A stretch of 33,712 nt of DNA from a virus, in IMG/VR virus record IMGVR_UViG_3300034110_001243, positions 1 to 33,712 of that record; one strand, given 5' to 3'. Positions within the stretch are counted from its first letter, which is position 1. Each line of letters begins with the position of its first letter. The position numbers and the translations under genes were made by a program. Below, in pieces: positions 8,041 to 15,216 of the stretch. The notes beneath the pieces are model-generated. The model did no database searches, was not told the origin of the DNA, and saw only the letters and a program-made list of their open reading frames with translations.

Positions 8041-8050
8041 AGCCTCCTAT

Positions 8051-8076
8051 AAAAAAACAGCGGGCCTCAGCCCGCT
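8051..8076 (-). terminator. Intrinsic terminator between E' and T
   Basis: A perfect AGCGGGC / GCCCGCT stem with a four-base loop is followed on the minus strand by G and seven T residues. It lies just before the ribosome binding site of T and includes the stop codon of the E' frame. Confidence 0.8.
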
Positions 8077-8198
8077 TCATCACGATTCAACCAGTGCCCA
8101 ATCTCGCTGACCGGCACACTGCGTACCGTCTCTCGCGACCAGCCCAGCTCACGCGCCAGCCGTCTGGCTAACGGCCACCACTCATGGCTCCCTATCAT
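8067..8198 (-). CDS. E'-like tail assembly chaperone extension, out of frame with E
   Basis: Overlapping the last 17 bases of gene E and continuing past it is a 43-codon frame (ATG 8196-8198, stop 8067-8069). The product contains HEWWPLARRLARELGWSRET and ends IGHWLNRDEAG, a tryptophan-rich, compact sequence like the E'/gpT-type extensions of tail chaperones. P2 makes E' by a -1 ribosomal frameshift near the end of E; here the frame lies +1 (equivalently -2) relative to E. The frame is open upstream for about 54 bases before its ATG, so either frameshifting or internal initiation is possible; no Shine-Dalgarno precedes the internal ATG. It fills the gap between E and T expected for E'. Confidence 0.62.
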   Translation of the reverse strand: MIGSHEWWPLARRLARELGWSRETVRSVPVSEIGHWLNRDEAG

Positions 8199-8439
8199 CG
8201 CTAAGTAAACGAAAATAGGCGTCCTGCAGCTTTTTGTAATCGCGCAAAGTCAGCTGCCGCAGGTCATTGGGCGCACAATCACACAGCCGCGCAAACATCA
8301 GTTGCTCACGCTCCGCATCGCTTTTGCCCAACACTTGCACATCGAGTTGATCACCCACCGTCGGCTCACGTAGCTGCAGCTGATTCACCAGCACATCGTT
8401 TAATTTAATCGCGGTGCTTAACTTAATCATTTCTTGCAT
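8182..8439 (-). CDS. E: Tail assembly chaperone E (P2 gpE / Mu gp41 family)
   Basis: The 85-residue product has the family pattern IKLSTAIKLNDVLVNQLQLR followed by EPTVGDQLDVQVL, seen in tail assembly proteins of P2 and Mu type (P2 gpE is about 91 residues). These proteins load the tape measure and help tube polymerisation and are made in short and frameshifted long forms. The gene lies directly before the E' frame and T, as in P2. A second ATG at 8430 is possible. The 3' end contains short runs such as TTT-C and C-AAAAA-G that could serve as shift sites, but none is a textbook slippery heptamer. Confidence 0.83.
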   Translation of the reverse strand: MQEMIKLSTAIKLNDVLVNQLQLREPTVGDQLDVQVLGKSDAEREQLMFARLCDCAPNDLRQLTLRDYKKLQDAYFRLLSDDREP

Positions 8440-8455
8440 GAGGGTTTCCCTGATC

Positions 8456-8474
8456 GGCCCGCCATGTGCGGGCC
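8456..8474 (-). other. GC-rich intergenic hairpin between FII and E
   Basis: A perfect GGCCCGC / GCGGGCC stem with a five-base loop lies in the FII-E gap. There is no T run, so it is not a standard terminator; it may protect the 3' end of an upstream transcript or define a processing site. Confidence 0.5.
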
Positions 8475-8481
8475 TCTGTGA

Positions 8482-8985
8482 TTAAAGGCCGATTGCGGCG
8501 CGCTCTGCGGCCAGCTCGTCATTGCCATTGATAATGCGGATTGCGTTCACCGGGTCAATTTCAAAGATCACCCGGTTATCCACTTCCAGCTTGTAATAGC
8601 TCAGGCTGGCGCTGTACTTGGTTTCGCTTTTGTCGCCCGGCTTCCAGCTGCCGGAATCCACTTCGGTCAGCAGGCCTCGCCAAGTCACGATCACCGCAAT
8701 CACCGCGCCTTTCTGATCCGTGAATGCCCCGCGAAAATTGCCAGCAAACAAGGTGCTGTCGGCAATCCCGAAGAAAGCCAGCGCTTCAGGGCTAACCCCT
8801 GCCAGCGTAAAACCGCATTCCAGTTTTTCCAGCCCCATGGGCATATCGACTTCAGCATCCATCCCGCCAGCCCGATAGGCATCGGTTTTGCGTTTTAACT
8901 TGGGCAGCGTAATTTCCATCACCCTGGCGGCAAAGCCACGGCCATCGAGAAACATATTTAAATTAGTTAGAACTTGAGGAATCAT
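8482..8985 (-). CDS. FII: Major tail tube protein FII (P2 gpFII family)
   Basis: The 167-residue product (P2 FII about 172) starts MIPQVLTNLNMFLDGRGFAA, a near-typical opening for this family, and contains VMEITLPKLKRKTDAYRAGG and WKPGDKSETKYSASLSYYKL. It forms the hexameric inner tube of the contractile tail. It directly follows the sheath gene with a 12-base gap, the standard FI-FII order, so both are probably made from one transcript in high amounts. Confidence 0.93.
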   Translation of the reverse strand: MIPQVLTNLNMFLDGRGFAARVMEITLPKLKRKTDAYRAGGMDAEVDMPMGLEKLECGFTLAGVSPEALAFFGIADSTLFAGNFRGAFTDQKGAVIAVIVTWRGLLTEVDSGSWKPGDKSETKYSASLSYYKLEVDNRVIFEIDPVNAIRIINGNDELAAERAAIGL

Positions 8986-8997
8986 CGTGTGCGCTCC

Positions 8998-10173
8998 TTA
9001 GCGGCCGAAGTCGAGGACTTCGGTGATCCATTGATTGGTCACTTCCACTTGGAAAACAGGGTTTTCAGCGGGCGGTACATCGGTAAAGCGGATGGTCCAA
9101 TAAATACGCCCCTGCTCGATCGCGCTGGCGGTGTTTTTATCCGGGTCTGGAAACACTTCAAAATTAATCACCGCCCCCAAGGCTTTAAGGTCGCGCATAA
9201 AAGCATCCAGCCCATCGGTGACATCTTTGACATAGGTTTTAGTAATCCCGCGATCCACCGCCCATTGATGGCCTTTGAGAATCGCATCCATCACCATATC
9301 CACGGTGCGTACCCGAGTGACAAAGCTCCACTTCGGATCCGCCGACAAGGTACGGTTACCCCAAAGGCGAAAGCCGCCTTCGCGAATAATGGTGGTGATA
9401 TGCGCTTCATTCAGCAGATTGGCGCGGCAGGTGGCATCGCCATAGAGATATTCAATCGGGCGCTTGGTCCCCAGTACTTCGCTGAATTCGGTATTAGACG
9501 GGCTGGCCCAGAAACCGACACGGGCATCCTGACGGGCAAACAAACCTGCCGTGGCTGCAGATGCGGGCGCATCGGCTTCGGTGCTCAGTTTGCTATCCCA
9601 AACCCGCAGGCCCGGATCCACCACATAGGCCCGCTTACTGCCCAGATTCTTAACAAACGCCAGCGCGGCTTCATCGTCGGTATTGGGGCCGTCAATAATG
9701 GCGATCGCCCGCAGCTTATCGGCCAGTGAAACCATAGCGGAAGCCACGGCCGGAGTGCTGCTGTGGCCCGGTGCAACAATCAGCCGCGGGGATTGATTGG
9801 TTTTAGATTTTGCATCCAGCAACGCCTGTAAGCCGGTGCGCTTCCCCTTGGCATCGACGCCACCAATGATGGCGCTGGTCAGCTGTGCGGGCGTTTCAAC
9901 GGTTTGGCTAACGCCAACGGCCACCACCACGGCAGCAGCCTGAGCGTAGATTTCTTTCAGGCGCTTAGCCATGGCGCTCTCTTCGCCAAACTGCGCCACG
10001 CCCTCCCGTAAATTGGTAATCAAAATGGGGGTATCTGCCGCAGCCAAACCCGCACCCGGTGTAAATGTATCGACAATGCCAATAATCGATGAAGACGGCA
10101 GCGCAATCACACGCGGGCCTGTATCCACCAGCGTCACCGTCACGCCATGGAAAAAACTACCTTGTCCGGCCAT
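8998..10173 (-). CDS. FI: Tail sheath protein FI (P2 gpFI family)
   Basis: The product has 391 residues (P2 FI about 396). The N-terminus has the conserved FHGVTVTLVDTGPRVIALPS followed by SIIGIVDTFTPG; the middle has the inserted variable domain; the C-terminal part carries GNRTLSADPKWSFVTRVRTV and NFEVFPDPDKNTASAIEQGR, strongly conserved sheath motifs. Sheath subunits surround the tube and contract to drive it through the cell envelope. Its presence shows a myovirus. An AGGAGG lies 5 bases before the ATG, the strongest ribosome binding site form in this block. Confidence 0.95.
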   Translation of the reverse strand: MAGQGSFFHGVTVTLVDTGPRVIALPSSSIIGIVDTFTPGAGLAAADTPILITNLREGVAQFGEESAMAKRLKEIYAQAAAVVVAVGVSQTVETPAQLTSAIIGGVDAKGKRTGLQALLDAKSKTNQSPRLIVAPGHSSTPAVASAMVSLADKLRAIAIIDGPNTDDEAALAFVKNLGSKRAYVVDPGLRVWDSKLSTEADAPASAATAGLFARQDARVGFWASPSNTEFSEVLGTKRPIEYLYGDATCRANLLNEAHITTIIREGGFRLWGNRTLSADPKWSFVTRVRTVDMVMDAILKGHQWAVDRGITKTYVKDVTDGLDAFMRDLKALGAVINFEVFPDPDKNTASAIEQGRIYWTIRFTDVPPAENPVFQVEVTNQWITEVLDFGR

Positions 10174-10194
10174 AGGGCCTCCTGAAAATAGACG

Positions 10195-10216
10195 AAAAAA
10201 AACCGCCTGAGGGCGG
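10195..10216 (-). terminator. Intrinsic terminator upstream of tail sheath
   Basis: On the minus strand a CCGCC / GGCGG stem with a CTCA loop is followed by eight T residues. It separates the fibre genes from the sheath/tube pair. Confidence 0.8.
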
Positions 10217-10254
10217 ATATGCTTTAAACCAATGATTTTTAAACGAGGGACTTG

Positions 10255-10716
10255 TTAAATCACTTCTATCCCTTCAACACGCTTTTGAATGATGTTGATC
10301 GCTGCATCAGCGGCCAGCAGTACAGCATGGTGATCAAGCAGTTTTTTAACGGTCTCCTTCCCTTTAAGCCGCGTATCACGGATGGCATACAGCGCGGCAT
10401 CCCAGGCATCGGCCTTGAGGATAATACTTTCAGCCGCCGCTTGAGGAGTGATGCCGCAGGCATCGGCCCAGCTCTGTACGGTGAGCGGGACTTCGCCTTT
10501 AAATGCAAGGACCGCAAACGCTTTTGCCTCACGAGCCGTGCTTTCATACTCCATTGCACGTAATGGATCGCCCATGATAGAAAGACGAGCGGCATCCGCC
10601 GATTCATCAATTTGCTCGCATGCGGCCACAATAGCGGCATGTAAAGGGAGCTGATCAAACTCAAAACCAGCAAACTGTTGACCCGCAGAAATAATACTAA
10701 GGCTTGTTGTTTTCAT
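10255..10716 (-). CDS. Tail-fibre-associated protein of unknown function
   Basis: The 153-residue product follows the fibre genes, the usual position for fibre assembly proteins. The middle part (AREAKAFAVLAFKGEVPLTV then QSWADACGITPQAAAESII) and a C-terminal helix with YAIRDTRLKGKETVKKLL resemble a recurrent C-terminal module in fibre-linked phage proteins of proteobacteria, in which a residue-rich loop is followed by a helical end. No transmembrane segment or signal is present. It may be a fibre chaperone or a minor fibre component; the sequence does not decide between them. Confidence 0.5.
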   Translation of the reverse strand: MKTTSLSIISAGQQFAGFEFDQLPLHAAIVAACEQIDESADAARLSIMGDPLRAMEYESTAREAKAFAVLAFKGEVPLTVQSWADACGITPQAAAESIILKADAWDAALYAIRDTRLKGKETVKKLLDHHAVLLAADAAINIIQKRVEGIEVI

Positions 10717-10727
10717 AACGAATTCCC

Positions 10728-11462
10728 TTATAGCTTCTTAAGATTAGTCAGTACGTTCGAGAGATTAACGGGCAAGGTCCCCGCAGCAACCCCAAAAATG
10801 TATTTCCCACCGAAATCATCAGGAAACACAGTGGTATCACACATAAGCGTAAATGCACCGACATAGGCAGATAACAGCGCGCCACCAAACGTGCTTGGCG
10901 CAATAATTGAGCTATTTCTAATTCGCACCGAAATGCCCAGGTAGTTCCAGCCAGAAGCACGCACGAAACCCAGCAAGCCCGCGGCCACAGTTAAAGGCGG
11001 ACTAAGTAGATTGGACTCAGGAAAAGATAGCTCTAAGGTGTCAAATGAAAGCATATTGATGCTCCTAACATAAAAGCCATACATCGATGACTCTGTCTCA
11101 CCCCACTTAAAAAAACTGGTCGATAATTTACGACTAGCATCTTGACCTAAAATATATAAATCCCCGCCCAGCGTTACATTTTCACGCATCTCGTAATCAG
11201 AGAGCAGCCGCACCTCGCAACGGCCACATTTAGGCGTGCTATCAATGCACTTTCTGATACTGGAAAATGGCTCGGCACGGGTTCCTTTGCCCGCTTTATC
11301 ATCACCAATAATTTGATCCACATACCAAATACGGCTTAATTCAGGGGAAGCGGCAATCGCCCTTGCCACTGCTTGATCAATTTCTGTTTTCTTGCCACTG
11401 AATGTAGCGGTTAACTTGTTTGCTGCAGAGACAAGGTCTGCAATTTGTGACTCTAAACTCAT
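10728..11462 (-). CDS. Distal tail-fibre or receptor-binding protein, beta-helix-like
   Basis: The 244-residue product begins with a short coiled-coil-like stretch (SLESQIADLVSAANKLTATF) seen at the start of many trimeric fibres. It then has a module WYVDQIIGDDKAGKGTRAEP followed by SSIRKCIDS, a pattern found at the start of right-handed beta-helix (pectate-lyase-like) domains that list features along a repeated coil. The rest has repeating short strands. Four cysteines lie close together (C74, C80, C83 region), which is unusual for a fibre. Position between the collar fibre gene and the fibre-associated gene supports a host-recognition role. This gene is less GC-rich than its neighbours, a frequent sign of exchanged receptor-binding modules. 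Confidence 0.52.
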   Translation of the reverse strand: MSLESQIADLVSAANKLTATFSGKKTEIDQAVARAIAASPELSRIWYVDQIIGDDKAGKGTRAEPFSSIRKCIDSTPKCGRCEVRLLSDYEMRENVTLGGDLYILGQDASRKLSTSFFKWGETESSMYGFYVRSINMLSFDTLELSFPESNLLSPPLTVAAGLLGFVRASGWNYLGISVRIRNSSIIAPSTFGGALLSAYVGAFTLMCDTTVFPDDFGGKYIFGVAAGTLPVNLSNVLTNLKKL

Positions 11463-11473
11463 GATTGTTTTTC

Positions 11474-12229
11474 CTAAATGTTGGAGGGCAAAAGATATTT
11501 AAGTTGCCGATCGGTAATGACTTGTCGTTGCTGCAGAGTAATAAGCAAATCATCCCGATCAACACCACATAACGCCGCTGTGATGGCGGCAGTTGCATTG
11601 CTCGCAACCGCAATTAATAAGCCAAGATGATCAAGCTGATTTTGTTGATCTATTTCCGTGACCTTCTTAGTAAGATAAGTAAGCGTTCGGCCTATCTTGA
11701 CTTGCTCTTGTTGCTGAGTGGCCAGTTGATCATCTCGCTCTACGCCCCGCAGCTGCTCGCTGATCTGTGCTGCCGCCAATGCCGCCAGCGGACCAGCCAG
11801 CGTCAGATTCAAACCTGCTCCGCTGGATTCCATGGTGACGCTGTTTGCGGGCAGCGCTTCCAAAAGTAGGTCGTAAGCCAGTAGCAGATCCACACCCGCC
11901 GACTTGTACGCCAGCGGTGATTTAGGATCAGACCACACTGCGAGTAATACACCGCTGTCTAAATAAAAGCCCACTTCACGCACCCAAAACTCGGTTTTGC
12001 CATCGGCAATCGCGGTTAAGTGCAGATGATTAGTGCCTAGCTTTTCGCCGTCGCTGATGGCGTGGCGGGCTTTTTCGGTGCGTAGCTTGGTTTGGGTTTG
12101 CGCTGGGCTGTAGCCACTGTCGCCCAGTGCGATATGGGTGATTTTTCCTTGAAAACCATCCTGAGTTGCATTAAAAATCGCCGCCAAACCGGCTTCAGTA
12201 ATAACTGGTTGTAAAAGTGCGGTCGTCAT
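11474..12229 (-). CDS. Tail fibre protein, tail-collar domain (P2 gpH N-terminal type)
   Basis: The ATG at 12227-12229 follows GGAGG and overlaps the I stop as ATGA, giving 251 residues. Residues 1-150 are the tail-collar fibre domain (DUF3751): ITEAGLAAIFNATQDGFQGK, IALGDSGYSP, WVREVGFYLDSGVLLAVWSD. This part attaches the fibre to the baseplate. The C-terminal 100 residues hold two related glutamine-rich helical repeats ending with LTYL and LKYL. The protein is much shorter than P2 gpH (about 669 residues), so the host-binding tip seems to be supplied by the next gene. Confidence 0.82.
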   Translation of the reverse strand: MTTALLQPVITEAGLAAIFNATQDGFQGKITHIALGDSGYSPAQTQTKLRTEKARHAISDGEKLGTNHLHLTAIADGKTEFWVREVGFYLDSGVLLAVWSDPKSPLAYKSAGVDLLLAYDLLLEALPANSVTMESSGAGLNLTLAGPLAALAAAQISEQLRGVERDDQLATQQQEQVKIGRTLTYLTKKVTEIDQQNQLDHLGLLIAVASNATAAITAALCGVDRDDLLITLQQRQVITDRQLKYLLPSNI

Positions 12230-12948
12230 CGGGCCTCCATAGTGACGTGAAGTACCGCTCGGGCACGGCTGGCACTGGCTAGGGCCAGCCCACTTTGCGT
12301 CGATAGCGTCATCGAAACCGTTGCGGCGTGATGGCACACCGCACGCAATTGCGCAGCGGATGCCAGCGCCACAGGCTGCCTGAGCGTTTTAGGTTGTACG
12401 GCCAGCGCCGTCGCCGAGCCACGGGCTACGGCGCGAGCTTGATGGGCATTGGCCAGTAAAAATGGCGACTGATCAAAACGAGCGCCGACTTTAAAGCGGT
12501 AATGGCTGCGCTCATTTTTAACCGCATCCACCATGCGTTTCAGTCGCTCGTAAAGCGCTGGGGTCAACAGTGCACCGTCATGGCCATCGTGGTTTTCATT
12601 CACCCACGCGGTCAGGCCAAAGGTAAATGGCGCTGCACCCGGTATGTCCTGCCATTCTTTAAATTCAACCGATACCCCCAGCGCCCCCAAGGCCCGGCGC
12701 ACGGCTCCCGCTGTGCCTTTGTGTTTATGGATCTCAATTGAACGGCTAATCAACGTGCGGCGCGGGCCTTCGGTAAGGGCTTCATCCCAGCCATCCACTG
12801 AACGCTCCCAAGCGAGCCAGGGCAAAAAGGAAACTGGGCAGCGACTGGCATCAGCCAGCCAACTAAGCGGTGTTGGATTAACATCCGGCTCGCTGGCTTT
12901 GAACAGCGCACGCTCCAGCGGCGTGGCATTCGGTGGTAGTAAGCTCAT
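12226..12948 (-). CDS. I: Baseplate/tail protein I (P2 gpI family) with C-terminal repeats
   Basis: The first 170 residues match gpI: PNATPLERALFKASEPDVNP, FLPWLAWERSVDGWDEALTE, HKHKGTAGAVRRALGALGVS. gpI is a baseplate wedge protein next to gpJ that helps attach fibres. P2 gpI has about 176 residues; this one has 240. The extra C-terminus carries three repeats of about 29 residues starting LANAHQARAV, LASAAQLRAV and LASASRARAV. The extension runs into the fibre gene with an ATGA overlap. The start overlaps the J stop by four bases, so J-I-fibre is translationally linked. Confidence 0.88.
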   Translation of the reverse strand: MSLLPPNATPLERALFKASEPDVNPTPLSWLADASRCPVSFLPWLAWERSVDGWDEALTEGPRRTLISRSIEIHKHKGTAGAVRRALGALGVSVEFKEWQDIPGAAPFTFGLTAWVNENHDGHDGALLTPALYERLKRMVDAVKNERSHYRFKVGARFDQSPFLLANAHQARAVARGSATALAVQPKTLRQPVALASAAQLRAVCHHAATVSMTLSTQSGLALASASRARAVLHVTMEAR

Positions 12949-13910
12949 GCCGCCACCAAACTGATCGCGTCACATTGCGGAAAATGCCGCACATCGCAGC
13001 GGATATCCTCCGCCGGCTCAGTCAGAACCACCCGGCTGACCCCAGCCACATGCAGCGCAGCAAAAATGGCCGAACGAGACAAAGTACGGCCCAGCTTGCG
13101 TGTACTGGCCAGTGTGCTGTTTAGCCCCGCCCGCGCCTCTGCCAGCACGGTTTGTGAATCCGGGCCGTTTTCTATTTCAATCACGGCTTGCACTCGAAAT
13201 CCCGTAGCTTGGCCTGCGCTGACCCGCGGCCGGTCGGTCAGTGGCCGCACATCATCGGCAGACAAAGCCACTTGTACGGCGGCAGCCAGCTCATCGCCAT
13301 TCATACTCGAATCCATCGGCAACACCGCAATCGACACATCGCCCGGCAAAGGGGCGATCAGGCCAGCAGCATCGCTACACACTAAAACCAGCGCCCCTGC
13401 TGGCAGCTGACTGCGTAGCGCATCACTGATCGGCACCGCTGCAAATGTCGGTGAATCCACCGAGGCATCCGTCACCCAAGCCGACGCGCTCAAACTATGA
13501 AATAAATACGCCCCACGTGAACCGGCCACCGATAAGCCTTCCAGCGCCATCTGGCAGCGATAACGCAGACGCTCATCTTCTTCATAAACCGCCTCAATAG
13601 GCGGCTCTGCATCTGGGTTAGCAGGCGTCATCAACAGCCGGCTAACGCCATAATCGGCGGCCTTATTGTCCAAATCAGTGCCCCGCGCATAGGCCAGCAT
13701 GGTGGATACGGCCGCATCATTGACCCAGGCCCGCAGCATCAGCTCCTGATAGGCCGATAATTCCAACAGTTTTACTACTGGATCGCTTTCCAGCACCGCG
13801 CTCCAATCGGGGTAAATCGCCTTAAACTGCGCCAGCTTACGGGCATAGATCGCCTCAAAATCTAGCGTTTCCAGCAACTGTGGCGGCGGGAGTTGGCTTA
13901 AATCGATCAT
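12945..13910 (-). CDS. J: Baseplate assembly protein J (P2 gpJ family)
   Basis: The 321-residue product (P2 gpJ about 302) begins with IDLSQLPPPQLLETLDFEAI and continues YARKLAQFKAIYPDWSAVLE, the classic opening of gpJ. It also has LSAYQELMLRAWVNDAAVST and YARGTDLDNKAADYGVSRLL. gpJ is a wedge component homologous to T4 gp6 and Mu gp47 and forms the edge of the baseplate. It overlaps W upstream and I downstream by four bases each. Confidence 0.92.
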   Translation of the reverse strand: MIDLSQLPPPQLLETLDFEAIYARKLAQFKAIYPDWSAVLESDPVVKLLELSAYQELMLRAWVNDAAVSTMLAYARGTDLDNKAADYGVSRLLMTPANPDAEPPIEAVYEEDERLRYRCQMALEGLSVAGSRGAYLFHSLSASAWVTDASVDSPTFAAVPISDALRSQLPAGALVLVCSDAAGLIAPLPGDVSIAVLPMDSSMNGDELAAAVQVALSADDVRPLTDRPRVSAGQATGFRVQAVIEIENGPDSQTVLAEARAGLNSTLASTRKLGRTLSRSAIFAALHVAGVSRVVLTEPAEDIRCDVRHFPQCDAISLVAA

Positions 13911-14233
13911 GCCGTCACCTCCAGCAACATACTGTCGCCCAGATAGATCCCTGAAATTTTAATATTTACCCTGCCATCGATCACAGAAATAATCGTGACC
14001 TTGCTGACTTTAATCCGCGGCTCCCAGCGCACCAGATTGCGGGCGATTTCCGCTTGCGCCGCAGCAATCCAGCCCGCATTCACCGGCAAATCCACCATGC
14101 GTGGTAAATGGCTGCCATATTCTGGCCGCTCCCGACGGCTCCCTAGGGGCGTCGTCAAAATATCGGCAATGGATTGAGCCAGATGAGCGGAACCAGTCAT
14201 GGGCTGCCCTGTTATACGATCCATCCCCATCAT
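13907..14233 (-). CDS. W: Baseplate wedge protein W (P2 gpW, T4 gp25-like)
   Basis: The 108-residue product (P2 gpW about 115) carries the gp25-like core: HLAQSIADILTTPLGSRRER PEYGS near residue 20 and WIAAAQAEIARNLVRWEPRI near residue 55. The conserved EPR motif of gp25-like wedge proteins is present. It links the wedge to the first sheath ring. Three candidate ATGs sit at 14233, 14230 and 14224; GAGG lies nine bases before the first. It is the first of the overlapping W-J-I chain. Confidence 0.9.
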   Translation of the reverse strand: MMGMDRITGQPMTGSAHLAQSIADILTTPLGSRRERPEYGSHLPRMVDLPVNAGWIAAAQAEIARNLVRWEPRIKVSKVTIISVIDGRVNIKISGIYLGDSMLLEVTA

Positions 14234-14237
14234 CGAA

Positions 14238-14441
14238 TTAAGCCTCGCTGGCAGGCGGCAGGATCAAACGCTCAAAGTCTGGGCGCTGATCCAGATGAGC
14301 AATCAGTGCGTCATCATCGCTACTGATGGAGCGATTGATCACCGCAAACGAGCGGCCATCATCCAAAATAAGCGTTCGTGATCGAAAAGCCTTATCCGTA
14401 AAGGAAACGGGCTGAATCGGTGTGTTACTGGGCTTAGCCAT
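14238..14441 (-). CDS. Small conserved-looking protein of unknown function before W
   Basis: The 67-residue product starts at an ATG preceded by AGGAGG at five-base spacing, so it is certainly a plausible gene. The sequence (MAKPSNTPIQPVSFTDKAFR, ending RLILPPASEA) has no signal, membrane segment or motif that I can name. It lies between the terminator at 14461-14494 and W with only four bases to the W start, so it is probably cotranslated with baseplate genes. It sits where P2 has nothing between V and W, together with the inserted toxin-antitoxin pair. Confidence 0.7.
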   Translation of the reverse strand: MAKPSNTPIQPVSFTDKAFRSRTLILDDGRSFAVINRSISSDDDALIAHLDQRPDFERLILPPASEA

Positions 14442-14460
14442 ATTGGCCTCCTACAGATGT

Positions 14461-14494
14461 AAAAACGCCCCAGAGCAATGAAGCGCCGGGGCGT
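14461..14494 (-). terminator. Intrinsic terminator in the V-W interval
   Basis: An ACGCCCC / GGGGCGT stem with a 16-base partly self-pairing loop is followed on the minus strand by TTTTT. It lies between the HigBA pair and the small gene before W and would end minus-strand transcripts coming from V. Confidence 0.7.
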
Positions 14495-14552
14495 ATGTAA
14501 AGATCAAAGGATGAGGACGCATTAAAAATACAAACTTTTACCCCTCGCATTT

Positions 14553-14579
14553 CGTGTTGTGTGCGTATACACTACACAG
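14553..14579 (+). promoter_or_regulatory. Probable promoter/operator of the HigBA pair
   Basis: Just before higB is a partly palindromic TGTGTGCGTATACACTACACA (arms TGTGT and ACACA around GTATAC). TATACA at 14566-14571 could be the -10 box, putting the transcript start within a few bases of the ATG; no Shine-Dalgarno is visible. HigA-type antitoxins usually bind such palindromes to repress their own operon. No clear -35 box is seen. Confidence 0.45.
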
Positions 14580-14861
14580 ATGATTAAAACGTTCAACCAC
14601 AAAGGGCTCGAAGCGTTTTTCCTAACTGGTAGCAAAGCAGGGATTCGCCCAGATCACGCAAGTAAGCTGCGATTATTACTAGCACGACTTGATACGGCTA
14701 GCGGTGCACCAGATATGAACGTTCCCAGCTGGCGCTTACACCCCTTAAAAGGGGATCTGACGACACATTGGGCCGTCACGGTAAATGGCAATTGGCGCTT
14801 AACCTTCCGCTTCCTACCGGATGGCAACGTGGAATTAGTCAATTATCAAGACTATCACTAG
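14580..14861 (+). CDS. higB: HigB/RelE-family toxin
   Basis: The 93-residue product starts MIKTFNHKGLEAFFLTGSKA and contains ALWAVT-type core strands (LTTHWAVTVNGNWRLTFRF) and the ending VELVNYQDYH, all typical of the HigB branch of RelE/ParE toxins (plasmid maintenance system killer). These are ribosome-dependent mRNA interferases. The conserved R of NGNWRLTF and the C-terminal DYH are present, suggesting activity. It lies against the direction of the surrounding late genes and 13 bases before higA; toxin-first order is usual for HigBA. It is a cargo gene likely to stabilise the prophage or block competing phages. Confidence 0.9.
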   Translation: MIKTFNHKGLEAFFLTGSKAGIRPDHASKLRLLLARLDTASGAPDMNVPSWRLHPLKGDLTTHWAVTVNGNWRLTFRFLPDGNVELVNYQDYH

Positions 14862-14873
14862 GAGTACCAAATA

Positions 14874-15146
14874 ATGCGTATGCATAACCCGCCTCACCCA
14901 GGCGAAGTTCTAAAAGAGTGGTTTGCCGAGGTCAGCATAACCACGGCCGCTTCCAAGCTTGGAATTACCCGTGCCCACCTGTCGCGGATTCTAAATGGCC
15001 ATGCGGGTATCAGTGCCGAAATGGCATTACGCCTTGCCGCCTGCTTGAATACCTCGCCAGAAAGTTGGCTGCAAATGCAAATGAATTACGACTTATGGCA
15101 GGCAGAACAGCGGCCTTTACCGCCCATCGAACGCTTAGCAGCCTAA
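14874..15146 (+). CDS. higA: HigA-family HTH antitoxin
   Basis: The 90-residue product has the signature N-terminus [13 protein letters not shown] and an XRE helix-turn-helix [20 protein letters not shown] near residues 25-44, then [20 protein letters not shown] and [11 protein letters not shown], as in HigA/VapI antidotes. It neutralises HigB and autorepresses the operon. It follows higB closely and is preceded by AGGAG. Its reading frame is antisense to late transcripts that join V to W, so late transcription may reduce or interfere with antitoxin synthesis. Confidence 0.93.
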   Translation: MRMHNPPHPGEVLKEWFAEVSITTAASKLGITRAHLSRILNGHAGISAEMALRLAACLNTSPESWLQMQMNYDLWQAEQRPLPPIERLAA

Positions 15147-15216
15147 GCCAAATGGCACAGCAGGGACGTGAAAGATCAAGACCCCATGATTAAAACACGG
15201 CCCTGCCCACAATCAA

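Noticed and set aside
8974-9729. A 251-codon + strand frame opposite the sheath gene
   Set aside because: It is fully antisense to the well-conserved sheath gene and its translation resembles nothing known.
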